Shown piece by piece: positions 40,350 to 50,706 of a stretch of DNA of 64,000 nucleotides. The number at the start of each line of letters is the position of its first letter. Within the stretch, counting starts at the first letter, position 1. The stretch is from Pseudomaricurvus sp033283175 (GTDB taxonomy: Bacteria > Pseudomonadota > Gammaproteobacteria > Pseudomonadales > Cellvibrionaceae), in contig JAWMQM010000001.1 in assembly GCA_033283175.1 (NCBI GenBank), forward strand, positions 868,001 to 932,000, read 5' to 3'. The notes under the pieces were generated by a model. The model made no database searches. It was not told the origin of the DNA and was given only the letters and a program-made list of their open reading frames with translations. The translations under genes were made by a program, and so were the position numbers.

Positions 40350-42092
40350 TTGTCCCTGCTCCAACTATCACGCCTGTTCCTGCTCCTGCTGCTGTGCCTC
40401 GGCACACAGGTCGTGGCGTTGCCATTGCTGGATAATCGCAACATCACCGTCACGGTGACACCACGTAACGATGCCCTCGCCGCGCAATTGCAAAAACGCC
40501 TGCGCACTCTCGCAGACAGTGATACCGCCATTCCCCTCTCCGATCTGCAACGGCAGCAGCGCGCACGTCAGACCATCGACAAGCTGCTGCGCTCGGAGGG
40601 CTATTACAACAGCCGCATCCACCACTCAGGCAGCGACAGTTACAGTGTGGAAAGCGGCCCTCGCTACCGGGTACGCAATATCCGCCTCGACGGCGGTGAC
40701 GCCATCAGCGACTGGCCCCCACTCCAACCGCAGCCGGGGGCAGCCCTGCGAGCCTCTCAGGTACTGGAAAGTCGTGCCACACTGCTGCGCTTCCTGCGCC
40801 AGCGGTGTTACGCCAACGCCCAGGTGGACTACCAGGTCATTCTCGACCGAGACACTCAGCAAGCCGACATCACCTTTAAGGTCAGTCCGGGTCCCGCCAT
40901 CCGCATCGGGGAGGTGACCTTCAGCGGTCAGGAGCACATCGAGGAACCCTTCCTGCGCAACAGCCTGCAGATCTCCTCCGGGCGCTGCCTGCGCGTCAGC
41001 GAACTGGATGAAGCGCGCCTGAGCCTGCTGCAGAGCGGCCTGCTGACCAGCGTCCACTATGATGTGACGCCGCCACAGCAGGATGGCGACCTGGTGCTCT
41101 CCGATGTCCACTTCCGCCTCACCGAGCGCCGTCGCCGCAGTGTGCGCGCCACCGTTGGTTACACCACAGATGCCCGCGAAGGTGCCACCGTTGGCTGGGA
41201 GAACCGCAACCTCTGGGGCAGCGGTGAACACCTGAAACTGGAGGCCGGTGCCGACCAGATCAACCAGCTGGCCAAGGCCTCCCTGACCCTGCCGCAATTC
41301 CTGCAGCCCAGACAGGATCTGGAGCTCCACACCAGTCTGGAAGAAGAGGACACCGACAGTTACCTGAGTCGCAGCCGCGAGGCCGGCGCCATGTTGACCC
41401 AGCACTGGAGCGACCACCTGCACACCAACATCGGGCTGGTATTTACCAACTCCAGGGTAGAGGAAGATGACAACAGCGAGCGCTTTGAACTGCTCTCCAT
41501 GCCACTGGGTCTGGTACTCAACTACAGCGATAACCTGCTGGATCCCACCCGCGGCTGGAACGGCGGCATCAGCCTGCGACCCTACACCGACCTCAACCAG
41601 GAGGACCTCACCTTCCTGCAGCATGTGATCAGCCTGAGGGGTTACTACACCCTCAACGATTGGGGCTGGCGTCCGACCCTGGCCCTGCGGGCCACCACCG
41701 GCCTGCTGACCGGCGCGGCGCTGGAGAGCATTCCCGCCGACCAGCGCTTCTATGTGGGCGGCGGCGGGTCGGTGCGGGGTTACCCCTATCAGAGTGTCGG
41801 CGAGCTGGAAGACGGTGATCCCCGCGGGGGACTCTCGTTCTCGGAGGCCTCTCTGGAGCTGCGCCTGCGGGTGGGCGGCAACTGGGGCGTGACCCTGTTT
41901 GCCGATGGTGGCTATGCCTACCCGGAGCGCAACCTCTCCTTTGGTGAAGATTGGCTTTGGGGTGCCGGCATCGGCCTGCGCTACCACACCCGCTTTGCCC
42001 CGCTGCGCTTCGACCTGGCCACTCCCCTCAACAAGCGGGATGGCATTGATGACGACCTGCAGTTCTACATCAGTTTCGGGCAGGCATTCTGA
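40350..42092 (+). CDS. tamA: TamA, outer-membrane translocation and assembly module (BamA superfamily)
   Basis: 580 residues from a TTG start with AGGA about 9 bases upstream. Signal peptide LSRLFLLLLLCLGTQVVA, then POTRA-type repeats (VRNIRLDGGDAISDWPP; IRIGEVTFSGQEHIEEPFLR) and a C-terminal Omp85 barrel with the signature GGSVRGYPYQSVG and final DDLQFYISFGQAF. TamA inserts and assembles outer-membrane proteins together with TamB. The stop codon overlaps the tamB ATG (TGATG), so translation is coupled. Confidence 0.93.
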   Translation: MSLLQLSRLFLLLLLCLGTQVVALPLLDNRNITVTVTPRNDALAAQLQKRLRTLADSDTAIPLSDLQRQQRARQTIDKLLRSEGYYNSRIHHSGSDSYSVESGPRYRVRNIRLDGGDAISDWPPLQPQPGAALRASQVLESRATLLRFLRQRCYANAQVDYQVILDRDTQQADITFKVSPGPAIRIGEVTFSGQEHIEEPFLRNSLQISSGRCLRVSELDEARLSLLQSGLLTSVHYDVTPPQQDGDLVLSDVHFRLTERRRRSVRATVGYTTDAREGATVGWENRNLWGSGEHLKLEAGADQINQLAKASLTLPQFLQPRQDLELHTSLEEEDTDSYLSRSREAGAMLTQHWSDHLHTNIGLVFTNSRVEEDDNSERFELLSMPLGLVLNYSDNLLDPTRGWNGGISLRPYTDLNQEDLTFLQHVISLRGYYTLNDWGWRPTLALRATTGLLTGAALESIPADQRFYVGGGGSVRGYPYQSVGELEDGDPRGGLSFSEASLELRLRVGGNWGVTLFADGGYAYPERNLSFGEDWLWGAGIGLRYHTRFAPLRFDLATPLNKRDGIDDDLQFYISFGQAF

Positions 42093-45000
42093 TGACCCGT
42101 TCACCGCCACCCAGCCTCAGCAGTCGCTGGCGGATTGTTGGCCGCCTGACCGCCATTGTGGTTGCCATGCTGTTGCTCTGCACCCTGCTGCTGGGCATCA
42201 CCCTCGCCGGACTCCTGAACGATCCCCAGGGACGGGCCTGGCTGCTGCAGAGCACGCTGCCGTTGCTCAACCGCCAATTGGGCGATATCCACCTGGAAGT
42301 GGCGGCCCCCTACTCTCCCGCCATCGATCACTGGACCTTCCGTCGCCTCACGGTTTACCGGCAACAACAACCATTAGTGCAGCTGGAAAACGGCGAGATC
42401 GCCTTCAACTGGCGCCGCCTGCAGCAGCAGGAGTTACAGCTGCAGCGACTGGCCGCCGAAGTCACCACGGTCTACCTGACGGTCGCAACCGACGACCAGC
42501 CCCAATCCCCCCCCGACCTCCCGGCGCTGCTGCAACAATTGGATATCCGCCCCTGGCAACTGCAACTGCAGCAATTGCAGAGCGACCGCCTGGAAGTGCG
42601 TGCCGCAGATGGCAAGGCGGTGATGCCTGCCCTGCGACTGCAAGGGGATCTGGATCTGTGGACCCAACAGGTACCCCTGCGCGGCAATATCAGCGCGCAA
42701 TCGCTGCCACAAAACGGCGAAGCGATAACCCGCATCCGGCTCAGCAGTCGCGCCAGCGACCACGACAGCCTGCAACTGCAGGCGCAGATTGAAGAACCCG
42801 CCGGCGGCTGGCTCGGGCAACAGCTGCACAATCCGCCACAGTTACCCCTGCAACTGGAGGCTCAGGCAGAACTGCGACAACGCGATGACGCGCTGTACGT
42901 GCAACTGCTGCAAGCAGAGGCGCCGTGGCAGCAACACTTGGTCCGGTTGCAGGGCGAGATCAGCCTGAGCCAAAACCTGCAGCAGTTGCGCAGCATCAAT
43001 CTGCAACTGGCTGTGGATGATCAACCACAACAGATCAGCGGCTCTGCCAGCGCCGACGCGCTGGAACTGCAACTGCAATTGCAGCAGCTGCCTTTCACCC
43101 TGTTTTCACCCTGGCTGCCGCAGCTGGCAGCGGGCAATGCCAGTGGCAAGCTGCAGCTGCGGGGTACACCGCAACAACCGCAGGCCAAGGGCGACCTGCA
43201 GCTGGCGCTCACCTGGGTAGAGCAACACCCCCAGTCCCAGCAGTGGCAGGCCAACGGCAGCCTGAGCGGTTTCCTGAGCCTGGAGCGCATAGCGCTCAAA
43301 CGCTCGGACCTCACCCTCCAATGGCAGGCCGGGGAGCAGCAGGCCAGTGGTCGCGCACAGGTGGCCGGCGATCTCAACCTGACGACACAACAGATCGACA
43401 TCAGTGGTGCCGGCCAGAGCGTCGACAGCGCACTGGTGATGGCCATCCTGCACCGACTGGAGGTACAGACCCCGGACCAGCTGCAACCGCTGCGGCTGCG
43501 CGCCGATGTCGGCCGCTTTCGTCTGCAGGGCCCCATCGACCGCCAATGGCGCCACACCAACATGCAGTGGCAGGCCTCGGCAGAGGGCGCCTATGGCACT
43601 CACCCGCTTGAGCTGCAACTGAATGCCGAAGGTCGCTGGCCCAACTTTCAGGTTGTGCAAACACGTCTTCAGAGCGGCGACCTGCAGGCGCAACTGCAGG
43701 GCCGCGCCGACTTTGAAACCGGGCAGAGTGAACTGCAGTGGCAGGTGGAAAGTTTTGACCCAATGCTGCTGAACGACTTCGTACCACAGCTGTGGCCACA
43801 GGATTTACCAACACGGGTCAGCGGCGCCGGCACCCTGCGCGGTAACCCGCTGCAGCCAGACACCGATTTCGACCTGCACGGGCCCATTCGCCATCGGGCG
43901 CACCCCCACCAGGGACAGATGCAACTGCGAGGGCGACTGCGGCCGGAGGCACTGACCATTGACGAAGCACAGCTGCGCCTGCAGCAGGATGGCAACGAAG
44001 GCCTGCTGACCGTGCAAGGCGAGTTGGGCCTCGGTTCGGCAGCTCCCCCCATGCACTGGCAGTTACATGCCGAACGATTGCCCATGGCGCTGGCATCCAG
44101 CTTTAACTGGCCCGACCCCAGCGGCAGCTTCAGCGCCAATCTGCAACTGCAGTTACCAGCGGCACCGGCACGGATCCCGCAGTGGCTGCAGCAGGCGCAG
44201 CTGAGCGGCAGCTTTTTCTACCACAGCGGCGAGTTCTCCCTGCCCGACGAGCAGCTGACTCACCTGCAGTGGCGGGGCGAGCTGGGCGACGGCGACTCCA
44301 GCGCGCAGCTGCGGCTCAACAGTGAGCTGCAATTGGCCAGCACTCCGCAACAGCCGGGCGAGGTGCAGCTCAGCGCCAGTAAAAAAGCGCTGGCCCAGTG
44401 GTTGTGGGGGAACAGCGCCATGCCGGGCTTCGGCCTGCGTGCCAACGCCGACCTACAGGCGCTGGGTTTCCTGTTGCCGGCTGACACCAACCTGGGCGGG
44501 CGCCTGGAGGCGGACCTGAGTGTGAACGGGCAACAATCCGTGCACGGCTACCTGCAGTTACAGGAGGGTCACTTCAGCAGCGCCCTGCTGGGCCTGCGGC
44601 TGCAACCCTTTGAACTGCGCGCAGAAGCCGACAACAAACAGCTGCGGCTGACCCGGCTGTACGCCGATGACGGCCTCGGCGGCGTCCTCACCGGCAACGG
44701 CGCCCTGCAGTGGCAGCAGCCGGACGCCGACAACTTTCTCGATATCAACCTGCAGGCCAAGGCCCTCAACCTGCTTCAGCGCCACGATGTGCAGGGTACG
44801 GTATCCGGCAACCTGCATCTGGGCGGCAGTCTGCGCCACTGGCTGATGCAGGGCGCACTGCTGCTGGATCCCATTACCCTGTCACTGGACAGCCAGCTAC
44901 CCGGCGACGCCATTCCCGACATTGAAGTCAGCTACAGTGATCATCAGGCCGAAGAGGAAACCGGCAGTGGTATGCAGGTAGACCTGGACCTGACACTGAA

Positions 45001-45682
45001 AACCGACCGCCGCGCCTACCTGCGCGGCCGCGGACTGGACGCCGAACTGTCGGGCCAACTGCATCTGGGCGGCACTGTGCACGCACCGGAGGTCAGCGGC
45101 AGCTTCGCACTGGTGCGGGGCCACTTTGACCTGCTTGGACAGCGCTTCACTCTCATTCAGGGTGATGTGAGCATCAACGACAGCGACCTGACCTTGCTGG
45201 CCAGCGGTACGCTCACCAAGGCCGGTGTCGACATCCGCGCAGACCTCAGCGGCACCAGCGATTCACTGCGCTTCACCCTGACCTCTGATCCCCCCATGCC
45301 GGAAGATGAAATCCTGTCCTGGATGCTGTTCGGTAAATCCCTGCAAGCCATCACTCCCATGCAGGCGCTGCAACTGGCCAACGGGATATCCACCCTGCAG
45401 GGCGGCGGCTTCGATCCCATTGGCAGTACCCGCGACTTTCTGCAACTGGACAGTCTGACGGTGGACACCCAGGAGACCGACGACGGCACCGGCGTCAACG
45501 TAGGCGCAGGCAAATATCTCGGCCAACGGGTTTACATGGAGCTGGAACACACTGGCGAAGCGGCGGAGCCCTGGCGCACCGGCATCACCATCGAGCTGAC
45601 CCCGAAGTTAAATCTGCGCAGCACACTCAGCACCGGCACCTCCAAACAGGGGGTGGAGCTGGAGTGGCACAATGATTATTAG
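42092..45682 (+). CDS. tamB: TamB, inner-membrane-anchored translocation/assembly module
   Basis: 1196 residues. N-terminal TM anchor (LTAIVVAMLLLCTLLLGITLAG, about 15-36) and a very long beta-rich periplasmic region rich in Gln and Leu (LQLQQLQ...). The C-terminal DUF490/TamB domain holds PPMPEDEILSWMLFGKSLQ and ends ELTPKLNLRSTLSTGTS with QGVELEWHNDY. It spans the periplasm as a lipid/protein bridge and partners TamA. No frameshifts in this repetitive gene. Confidence 0.93.
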   Translation: MTRSPPPSLSSRWRIVGRLTAIVVAMLLLCTLLLGITLAGLLNDPQGRAWLLQSTLPLLNRQLGDIHLEVAAPYSPAIDHWTFRRLTVYRQQQPLVQLENGEIAFNWRRLQQQELQLQRLAAEVTTVYLTVATDDQPQSPPDLPALLQQLDIRPWQLQLQQLQSDRLEVRAADGKAVMPALRLQGDLDLWTQQVPLRGNISAQSLPQNGEAITRIRLSSRASDHDSLQLQAQIEEPAGGWLGQQLHNPPQLPLQLEAQAELRQRDDALYVQLLQAEAPWQQHLVRLQGEISLSQNLQQLRSINLQLAVDDQPQQISGSASADALELQLQLQQLPFTLFSPWLPQLAAGNASGKLQLRGTPQQPQAKGDLQLALTWVEQHPQSQQWQANGSLSGFLSLERIALKRSDLTLQWQAGEQQASGRAQVAGDLNLTTQQIDISGAGQSVDSALVMAILHRLEVQTPDQLQPLRLRADVGRFRLQGPIDRQWRHTNMQWQASAEGAYGTHPLELQLNAEGRWPNFQVVQTRLQSGDLQAQLQGRADFETGQSELQWQVESFDPMLLNDFVPQLWPQDLPTRVSGAGTLRGNPLQPDTDFDLHGPIRHRAHPHQGQMQLRGRLRPEALTIDEAQLRLQQDGNEGLLTVQGELGLGSAAPPMHWQLHAERLPMALASSFNWPDPSGSFSANLQLQLPAAPARIPQWLQQAQLSGSFFYHSGEFSLPDEQLTHLQWRGELGDGDSSAQLRLNSELQLASTPQQPGEVQLSASKKALAQWLWGNSAMPGFGLRANADLQALGFLLPADTNLGGRLEADLSVNGQQSVHGYLQLQEGHFSSALLGLRLQPFELRAEADNKQLRLTRLYADDGLGGVLTGNGALQWQQPDADNFLDINLQAKALNLLQRHDVQGTVSGNLHLGGSLRHWLMQGALLLDPITLSLDSQLPGDAIPDIEVSYSDHQAEEETGSGMQVDLDLTLKTDRRAYLRGRGLDAELSGQLHLGGTVHAPEVSGSFALVRGHFDLLGQRFTLIQGDVSINDSDLTLLASGTLTKAGVDIRADLSGTSDSLRFTLTSDPPMPEDEILSWMLFGKSLQAITPMQALQLANGISTLQGGGFDPIGSTRDFLQLDSLTVDTQETDDGTGVNVGAGKYLGQRVYMELEHTGEAAEPWRTGITIELTPKLNLRSTLSTGTSKQGVELEWHNDY

Positions 45683-45687
45683 GGAAG

Positions 45688-45880
45688 AGGACGCTGCGCT
45701 ACAGGGCTCAGGGCGTGTTGCTACAGGACGCTGCGCTACAGGGCTCAGGACGCGTTGCTACAGGACGCTTCGCTACAGTCAGACCGTTCGCGGGCGCAAG
45801 CGCCCGCTCTGGTTTTTCCTGTAGCGAAGCGTCCTGAACCCTGTAGCCCCGGCGTCCTGAAGCGCAGCGTCCTGAAAGAC
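45688..45880. repeat. Array of short repeats (CTGTAGCGAAGCGTCC family)
   Basis: Between tamB and the MscS gene: GGACGCTGCGCTACAGGGCT at 45688 and again at 45725, then GACGCTTCGCTACAGTC, then CCTGTAGCGAAGCGTCCTGA with CCCTGTAGCCCCGGCGTCCT. Units run on both strands and form stems. No ORF. Possibly a REP-type mobile repeat or mRNA 3' element. Confidence 0.7.
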
Positions 45881-45883
45881 CTT

Positions 45884-46699
45884 TTACTTATCCAGATGCA
45901 CATCCATCTGCGGGAAAGGAATCTCGATACCCACTTCATCAAAACGGCGTTTGATGGCTTCGTTGAGGGCAAAGTAGGTGGGCCAGTAGTCTGCGCTGTT
46001 GACCCACACGCGGTAGACGAAATTGACAGAGGAGTCCGCCAGTTCGCTGACGCCAATGGTAATGCCCGGGTCCTTGAGGACACGCTCGTCGGCAGCCGCG
46101 ATCTCTTCCAGTGTCTTGCGTACCAACGACAGGTCGGCACCGTAGCTGACACCCACCAGCAGGTCTACCCGGCGGGTAGGAAGGGCGGAGTAGTTGGTAA
46201 TCGTGCCGCCCATCACCGCGTTGTTGGAGACGATGATGCGCTTGTTGTCGCCGGTGTGCAGGATAGTGCTGAAGATGGAGATCTCCTGCACCACGCCAGC
46301 AATACCGGCCGCTTCCACAAAGTCACCGGCCTTGAATGGACGGAACAGGATCAGCAGCACCCCGGCCGCAAAGTTGGCCAGCGAACCCTGCAACGCAAAA
46401 CCGACGGCGAGGCCGGCGGCACCAATAATGGCAACAAAGGACGCAGTCTGCACACCCAGCTGTCCCAGCGCTGCCACAATGACAACGGTGAGCAAGGTGT
46501 AGTAGGCGATGTTGCGGGTAAAGCGCCCCACCGTCGGGTCCACACTCTTTTTGGTCAGCCCTTTCTCCAGGCCGTTAGCCAGCATATTGGCCAGCCACTT
46601 ACCGACAAAGAAGACAACCAGGGCGAGGATCACCTTCACACCGTAGGTCACAATCAGATCGGGGGCTTGCTGCATCATTTCTTCGGGGTTGAAATCCAT
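45884..46699 (-). CDS. mscS: MscS-type small-conductance mechanosensitive channel
   Basis: 271 residues. Three TM helices in the N-terminal ~125 residues, the last being the pore helix GAAGLAVGFALQGSLANFAAG with the glycine/alanine ridge, followed by the MscS cytoplasmic domain (LFRPFKAGDFVEAAGIAGVV; NNAVMGGTITNYS). Opens on membrane tension to release solutes during hypo-osmotic shock. About 115 bp before it lies the Smr gene end, same strand but unrelated function. Confidence 0.93.
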   Translation of the reverse strand: MDFNPEEMMQQAPDLIVTYGVKVILALVVFFVGKWLANMLANGLEKGLTKKSVDPTVGRFTRNIAYYTLLTVVIVAALGQLGVQTASFVAIIGAAGLAVGFALQGSLANFAAGVLLILFRPFKAGDFVEAAGIAGVVQEISIFSTILHTGDNKRIIVSNNAVMGGTITNYSALPTRRVDLLVGVSYGADLSLVRKTLEEIAAADERVLKDPGITIGVSELADSSVNFVYRVWVNSADYWPTYFALNEAIKRRFDEVGIEIPFPQMDVHLDK

Positions 46700-46813
46700 G
46701 GTAGCTCCTTAACCATTTTCAGGGGATGGGTACTGCAAACTGCTGGTGTTAAAAACCTGCCCCGCCCGCTCTCCGTGCTGCCAGCCTGCGGGGGCTGTAT
46801 TCGCCGGCGGCCG

Positions 46814-47407
46814 TCAGAGCCGCCGCTTCTGGTGCCGCTCCAGATTCTCCTGCCGCTTGCGGTCACTTTTGCGCAACAGGATGTAGGTAGCGCCGGCAGC
46901 ACCGTGATGCTTCTGCGCCGAGTGGAAGGCGAGCACATTGTCCAGCTGCGGCAACCAGTGCGCCACGCAACTCTTCAACAAGGCCGGCTGCTGCCGCCCC
47001 TCTCCCTTGCCATGGGTAACCAGGGCGCAGCGAATATCATGCTCAAGGCAATCCTTCACAAAGCGGAACAGCGCCTCACGCGCCTGGTCCACCGTGTGAC
47101 GGTGCAGGTCGAGCCGGGCCTCTACCGCGTATTTTCCCAGACGCAGGTTGCGAAACACGCCGTGCTGCACCCCGGGCCGCTGATAACTGAGTATGGCATT
47201 GGGTTCCAGTTGTTCAACAAAATCGCCGGAGAGATCGTTGCGCTTGCCGGTGACCTGGGCCAGCGCCGATTCGCGGCGGGCCTGCTTGTTAATATCGCTG
47301 AGGCTCTGGCTTTTCGCCAGCGTGACCCGGCTGGAGTGGCGCAGGGGTTTGACATCCCCCATGGCGGCGCGGAAGGCCTGCTCATCATGGTTATCGGTCT
47401 TGCTCAT
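46814..47407 (-). CDS. Smr-domain endonuclease (SmrA-like)
   Basis: 197 residues. The Smr domain has the signature LDLHRHTVDQAREALFRFV (about 96-114) and ALVTHGKGEG (130-139). The N-terminal SDINKQARRESALAQV is SmrA-like. Family members are nucleases of mRNA/DNA in ribosome rescue or mismatch-repair contexts. Cytosolic. Located 66 bp before the EVE-domain gene's stop codon, same strand. Confidence 0.9.
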   Translation of the reverse strand: MSKTDNHDEQAFRAAMGDVKPLRHSSRVTLAKSQSLSDINKQARRESALAQVTGKRNDLSGDFVEQLEPNAILSYQRPGVQHGVFRNLRLGKYAVEARLDLHRHTVDQAREALFRFVKDCLEHDIRCALVTHGKGEGRQQPALLKSCVAHWLPQLDNVLAFHSAQKHHGAAGATYILLRKSDRKRQENLERHQKRRL

Positions 47408-47473
47408 GGCCGTCCCCCTGTATTCGGCAGTCTGGTTTCAGCAGTCGAAGTCAAAAAGAGTATAACCTCAATT

Positions 47474-47938
47474 TCAGCCCTGCCGGGCCAGCGTCGTCAG
47501 CAGCTGCCACTCTGCGGCGGTCACCGGTTGTACGGAGAGACGTCCCTGACGGATCAGCACCATCTCTGCCAGTTTTGGCTGGCTCTTGATACGCGCCAAC
47601 GGCAACACCCGGGGAAACTTCTCCACAAAACCCACGTCCAGCGCAAACCAGCGCGGTGCCTCCGGTGAGGCCTTGGGGTCGAAGTACTTACTGTCGGGAT
47701 CGAACTGCGCCGGATCGGCGTAGGGTTCACTCACCACACCGGCAATGCCGGCCACGCCGACCGCCTTGCAGCTGCTGTGATAGATCAGCACCTGGTCACC
47801 GCAACGCACCTGGTCGCGCAGCAGGTTGCGCGCCTGGTAGTTGCGGATGCCGTCCCAGCGCTCGCGCCCGCGACTCTGCAGATCATCGATGCCGAACTCG
47901 TCCGGCTCGGTTTTAAACAGCCAGTAGTTCATTGTCAT
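47474..47938 (-). CDS. EVE-domain (PUA-like) protein
   Basis: 154 residues. MNYWLFKTEPDEFGIDDLQSRG is the hallmark N-terminus. NYQARNLLRD and VLIYHSSCKAVGVAGIAGVV, then WFALDVGFVEKFPRVLPL, complete the EVE fold. The domain binds modified nucleotides and appears in many bacteria with tRNA or DNA-modification links. Start: ATG at 47938 (MTMNYW) or 47932. Probably a single gene. Confidence 0.93.
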   Translation of the reverse strand: MTMNYWLFKTEPDEFGIDDLQSRGRERWDGIRNYQARNLLRDQVRCGDQVLIYHSSCKAVGVAGIAGVVSEPYADPAQFDPDSKYFDPKASPEAPRWFALDVGFVEKFPRVLPLARIKSQPKLAEMVLIRQGRLSVQPVTAAEWQLLTTLARQG

Positions 47939-48116
47939 CAGCTCCCAGGGTCAGCCTCCATCAGGCTGCTGTACAAATCCAAGCCGTCATCGCGAACGCA
48001 GCGTGGCGATCCATGTTTCCGTGTACAGTCCAATACTGTGCCTGCGCTGGATTGCCTCGTCGCTGAAAAACGCTCCTCGCAATGACGGGCAGCGTTTGTT
48101 ACCAGGTTGACGACCG

Positions 48117-50492
48117 TCAGAGACGGCCGTTTTTCTTTTTGTTGGCCTGGGCAAACAGCGCCGCCATGGTGCCGGAAGCCGCCTTCTGCTGCTGGCCGCC
48201 GCCGAAGCTGCGCTGGTTGTTGCCACCGTTATTACCGCCACCATTGCGGCGGCTGCCACCGCCCTTGCGCTCGCCTGGACCTGAGGTCTTCTCACCGGGG
48301 GTGTCGTCGAGACGCATGGACATGCCGATGCGCTTGCGCGGCACATCCACCTCCATCACCTTCACCTTGACGATGTCACCGGCCTTGACCACTTCACGGG
48401 GATCTTTAACAAAGTTGTGTGACAGGGCGGAGATATGCACCAGACCGTCCTGATGCACACCCACATCCACAAATGCCCCGAAATTGGTGACATTGGTGAC
48501 GGTGCCCTCGAGGATCATGCCGGGCTCCAGATCACTGATCTTCTCCACCCCTTCCTGGAACTGTGCGGTTTTGAACTCGGGACGCGGGTCGCGGCCGGGC
48601 TTGTCCAGCTCCTTGATGATGTCGGTCACGGTGGGGACACCGAAGTTCTCATCGGTATAGTCAGCCGCCTTGAGTGAACGCAGAAAACCGGAGTCGCCAA
48701 TCAGGCTGGCAATGGCGCGTCCGCTGGTGCTGGAGATGCGTTCCACCACCGCATAGGACTCCGGGTGTACCGCGGAAGCGTCCAGCGGGTTGCTGCCGCC
48801 CGCCACACGCAGGAAGCCAGCCGCCTGCTCAAAGGTCTTGGCACCGAAGCGCGGTACTTTTTTCAGATCATCCCGGCTGCCGAAGGCGCCGTTCTGATCG
48901 CGGAAGTCGACGATGTTATTGGCCATGGACAGGCTCAGACCGGAGACCGCCGCCAGCAGCGGTGCCGAGGCGGTGTTCACTTCCACGCCCACAGCGTTCA
49001 CACAGTCTTCCACCACCGCTTCCAGCGAACGCGCCAGCTGGGTCTGGGAGACGTCGTGCTGATACTGGCCCACGCCGATGGATTTGGGCTCGATCTTCAC
49101 CAGTTCCGCCAGCGGATCCTGCAGGCGGCGGGCAATGGAGATGGCACCTCGGATCGTCACGTCCAGCTCGGGGAACTCCTTGGCGGCAAATTCGGAGGCG
49201 GAGTACACGGAAGCACCGGCTTCGTTGACCATCACCTTCTGTGCCTTGATATCCGGATGGGCCTTGAGCACGTCACCGACAAACTTGTCCGTCTCGCGGG
49301 AGGCGGTGCCGTTACCAATGGCGATCAGGCCCACGTTGTGCTTTCTGCACAGGTCCACCAGTTTGGCTTCCGCTTCACGGATCTTGTTCTGCGGCGGCGT
49401 GGGGAAGATGGCGCAGTGGTCCAGCACCTTGCCGGTGGCATCCACCACCGCCACCTTACAGCCGGTACGCAGGCCCGGGTCGAGACCAAGGGTAGCCACC
49501 TGACCCGCCGGCGCTGCCAGCAGCAGGTCCTTGAGGTTGCTGGCAAACACCTTGATCGCCTCCTCTTCGGCGCGCTCACGCAGCTCGCCCAGCAGGTCGG
49601 TCTCAAGGTGGGTGAGCAGTTTCACCCGCCAGGTCCAGCGCACCACTTCCGCCAGCCAGCTGTCCGCCGCACGCCCCTGGTCCCGCACCTGCCAGTGGTC
49701 CGCCACCATGGCCTCGCAGGGATGGGACATACCCGGCTCAATACCGTCGAGAGTGATAGCGATGGAGAGAATGCCTTCGTTGCGGCCGCGGAACATGGCC
49801 AGCGCGCGGTGCGAGGGAACGCCCTTGAGCAGCTCGTCGTGCTCGAAGTAATCCTGGAACTTGGCGCCTTCAGCCTGTTTGCCTTCCATCACCCGGGCGC
49901 TCACCTGCGCTTCGGTCTTGAGGAAGTCACGCAGCTTGCCCAGCAGGGCAGCGTCTTCGCTGAAACGCTCCATAAGGATGTACTTGGCACCGTCCAGCGC
50001 AGCTTTGATGTCGGTAATCTTCTGCGCCTCTTCGCTGCCGTCGTTGTGCTCGGCGCCGACAATGTACTTCTGCGCCTCCGCGTCCGGCGACAGCGAGGGA
50101 TCAGCCAGCAACCCATCGGCCAAAGGCTCAAGACCTGCCTCGCGGGCAATCTGGCCCTTGGTGCGGCGCTTGGGTTTGTAGGGCAGGTAGAGATCCTCGA
50201 GACGGTTCTTGGTATCCGCCGAGTTGATGTCCGCCGCCAGCTCCGGGGTCAGTTTGCCCTGCTCCTCGATACTTTTGAGGATGGCGGCGCGCCGGTCTTC
50301 CAGCTCCCGCAGGTAGCGCAGGCGATCTTCCAGGGTACGCATCTGGGTGTCATCAAGGCCACCGGTCACCTCTTTACGGTAACGGGCGATGAAGGGCACG
50401 GTGGCGCCTTCGTCCAGCAGACCAATGGCGGCATTTACCTGGCGCTCGTGAGCACCAAGTTCTTCGGCAATTCGGGCGGAAATTGAAATCAT
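48117..50492 (-). CDS. tex: Tex, transcription accessory protein / RNA-binding protein
   Basis: 791 residues, the normal length. N-terminal Tex helical domain (IARYRKEVTGGLDDTQMRTLEDRL), YqgF-like RNase-H fold (ATLGLDPGLRTGCKVAVVD), HhH motifs (RFGAKTFEQAAGFLRV) and C-terminal S1 domain (GMILEGTVTNVTNFGAFVDVGVHQDGLVHIS). A Gly/Asn-rich tail (RKGGGSRRNGGGNNGGNN) ends the protein. Essential-type transcription factor, cytosolic. Monocistronic. Confidence 0.95.
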   Translation of the reverse strand: MISISARIAEELGAHERQVNAAIGLLDEGATVPFIARYRKEVTGGLDDTQMRTLEDRLRYLRELEDRRAAILKSIEEQGKLTPELAADINSADTKNRLEDLYLPYKPKRRTKGQIAREAGLEPLADGLLADPSLSPDAEAQKYIVGAEHNDGSEEAQKITDIKAALDGAKYILMERFSEDAALLGKLRDFLKTEAQVSARVMEGKQAEGAKFQDYFEHDELLKGVPSHRALAMFRGRNEGILSIAITLDGIEPGMSHPCEAMVADHWQVRDQGRAADSWLAEVVRWTWRVKLLTHLETDLLGELRERAEEEAIKVFASNLKDLLLAAPAGQVATLGLDPGLRTGCKVAVVDATGKVLDHCAIFPTPPQNKIREAEAKLVDLCRKHNVGLIAIGNGTASRETDKFVGDVLKAHPDIKAQKVMVNEAGASVYSASEFAAKEFPELDVTIRGAISIARRLQDPLAELVKIEPKSIGVGQYQHDVSQTQLARSLEAVVEDCVNAVGVEVNTASAPLLAAVSGLSLSMANNIVDFRDQNGAFGSRDDLKKVPRFGAKTFEQAAGFLRVAGGSNPLDASAVHPESYAVVERISSTSGRAIASLIGDSGFLRSLKAADYTDENFGVPTVTDIIKELDKPGRDPRPEFKTAQFQEGVEKISDLEPGMILEGTVTNVTNFGAFVDVGVHQDGLVHISALSHNFVKDPREVVKAGDIVKVKVMEVDVPRKRIGMSMRLDDTPGEKTSGPGERKGGGSRRNGGGNNGGNNQRSFGGGQQQKAASGTMAALFAQANKKKNGRL

Positions 50493-50706
50493 AGAAACAA
50501 CTCTGGAAACATCGTGCGGCCGCTGGCCTGTTGTTATGGAATCACGTTCAGATGGACTGGCGACGGGAGCAAATCCCGTCTCTGACGGGCATTATGCGAA
50601 ATTCACCGGGGCGATGACAGGCTTGTTTTTGACCAGCTTTTATGGCTGCCGGACGCCTGTCACAAAAGCCAACAACCGACCGCCGTGACAGGCTCCGCCA
50701 GTGTCA

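Noticed and set aside
45755..47668. A 637-codon plus-strand frame across the MscS and Smr genes
   Set aside because: Antisense to two genes with strong motifs; no recognisable domains.
48765..50486. A 573-codon plus-strand frame opposite tex
   Set aside because: Shadow of tex, which has all its domains on the other strand.
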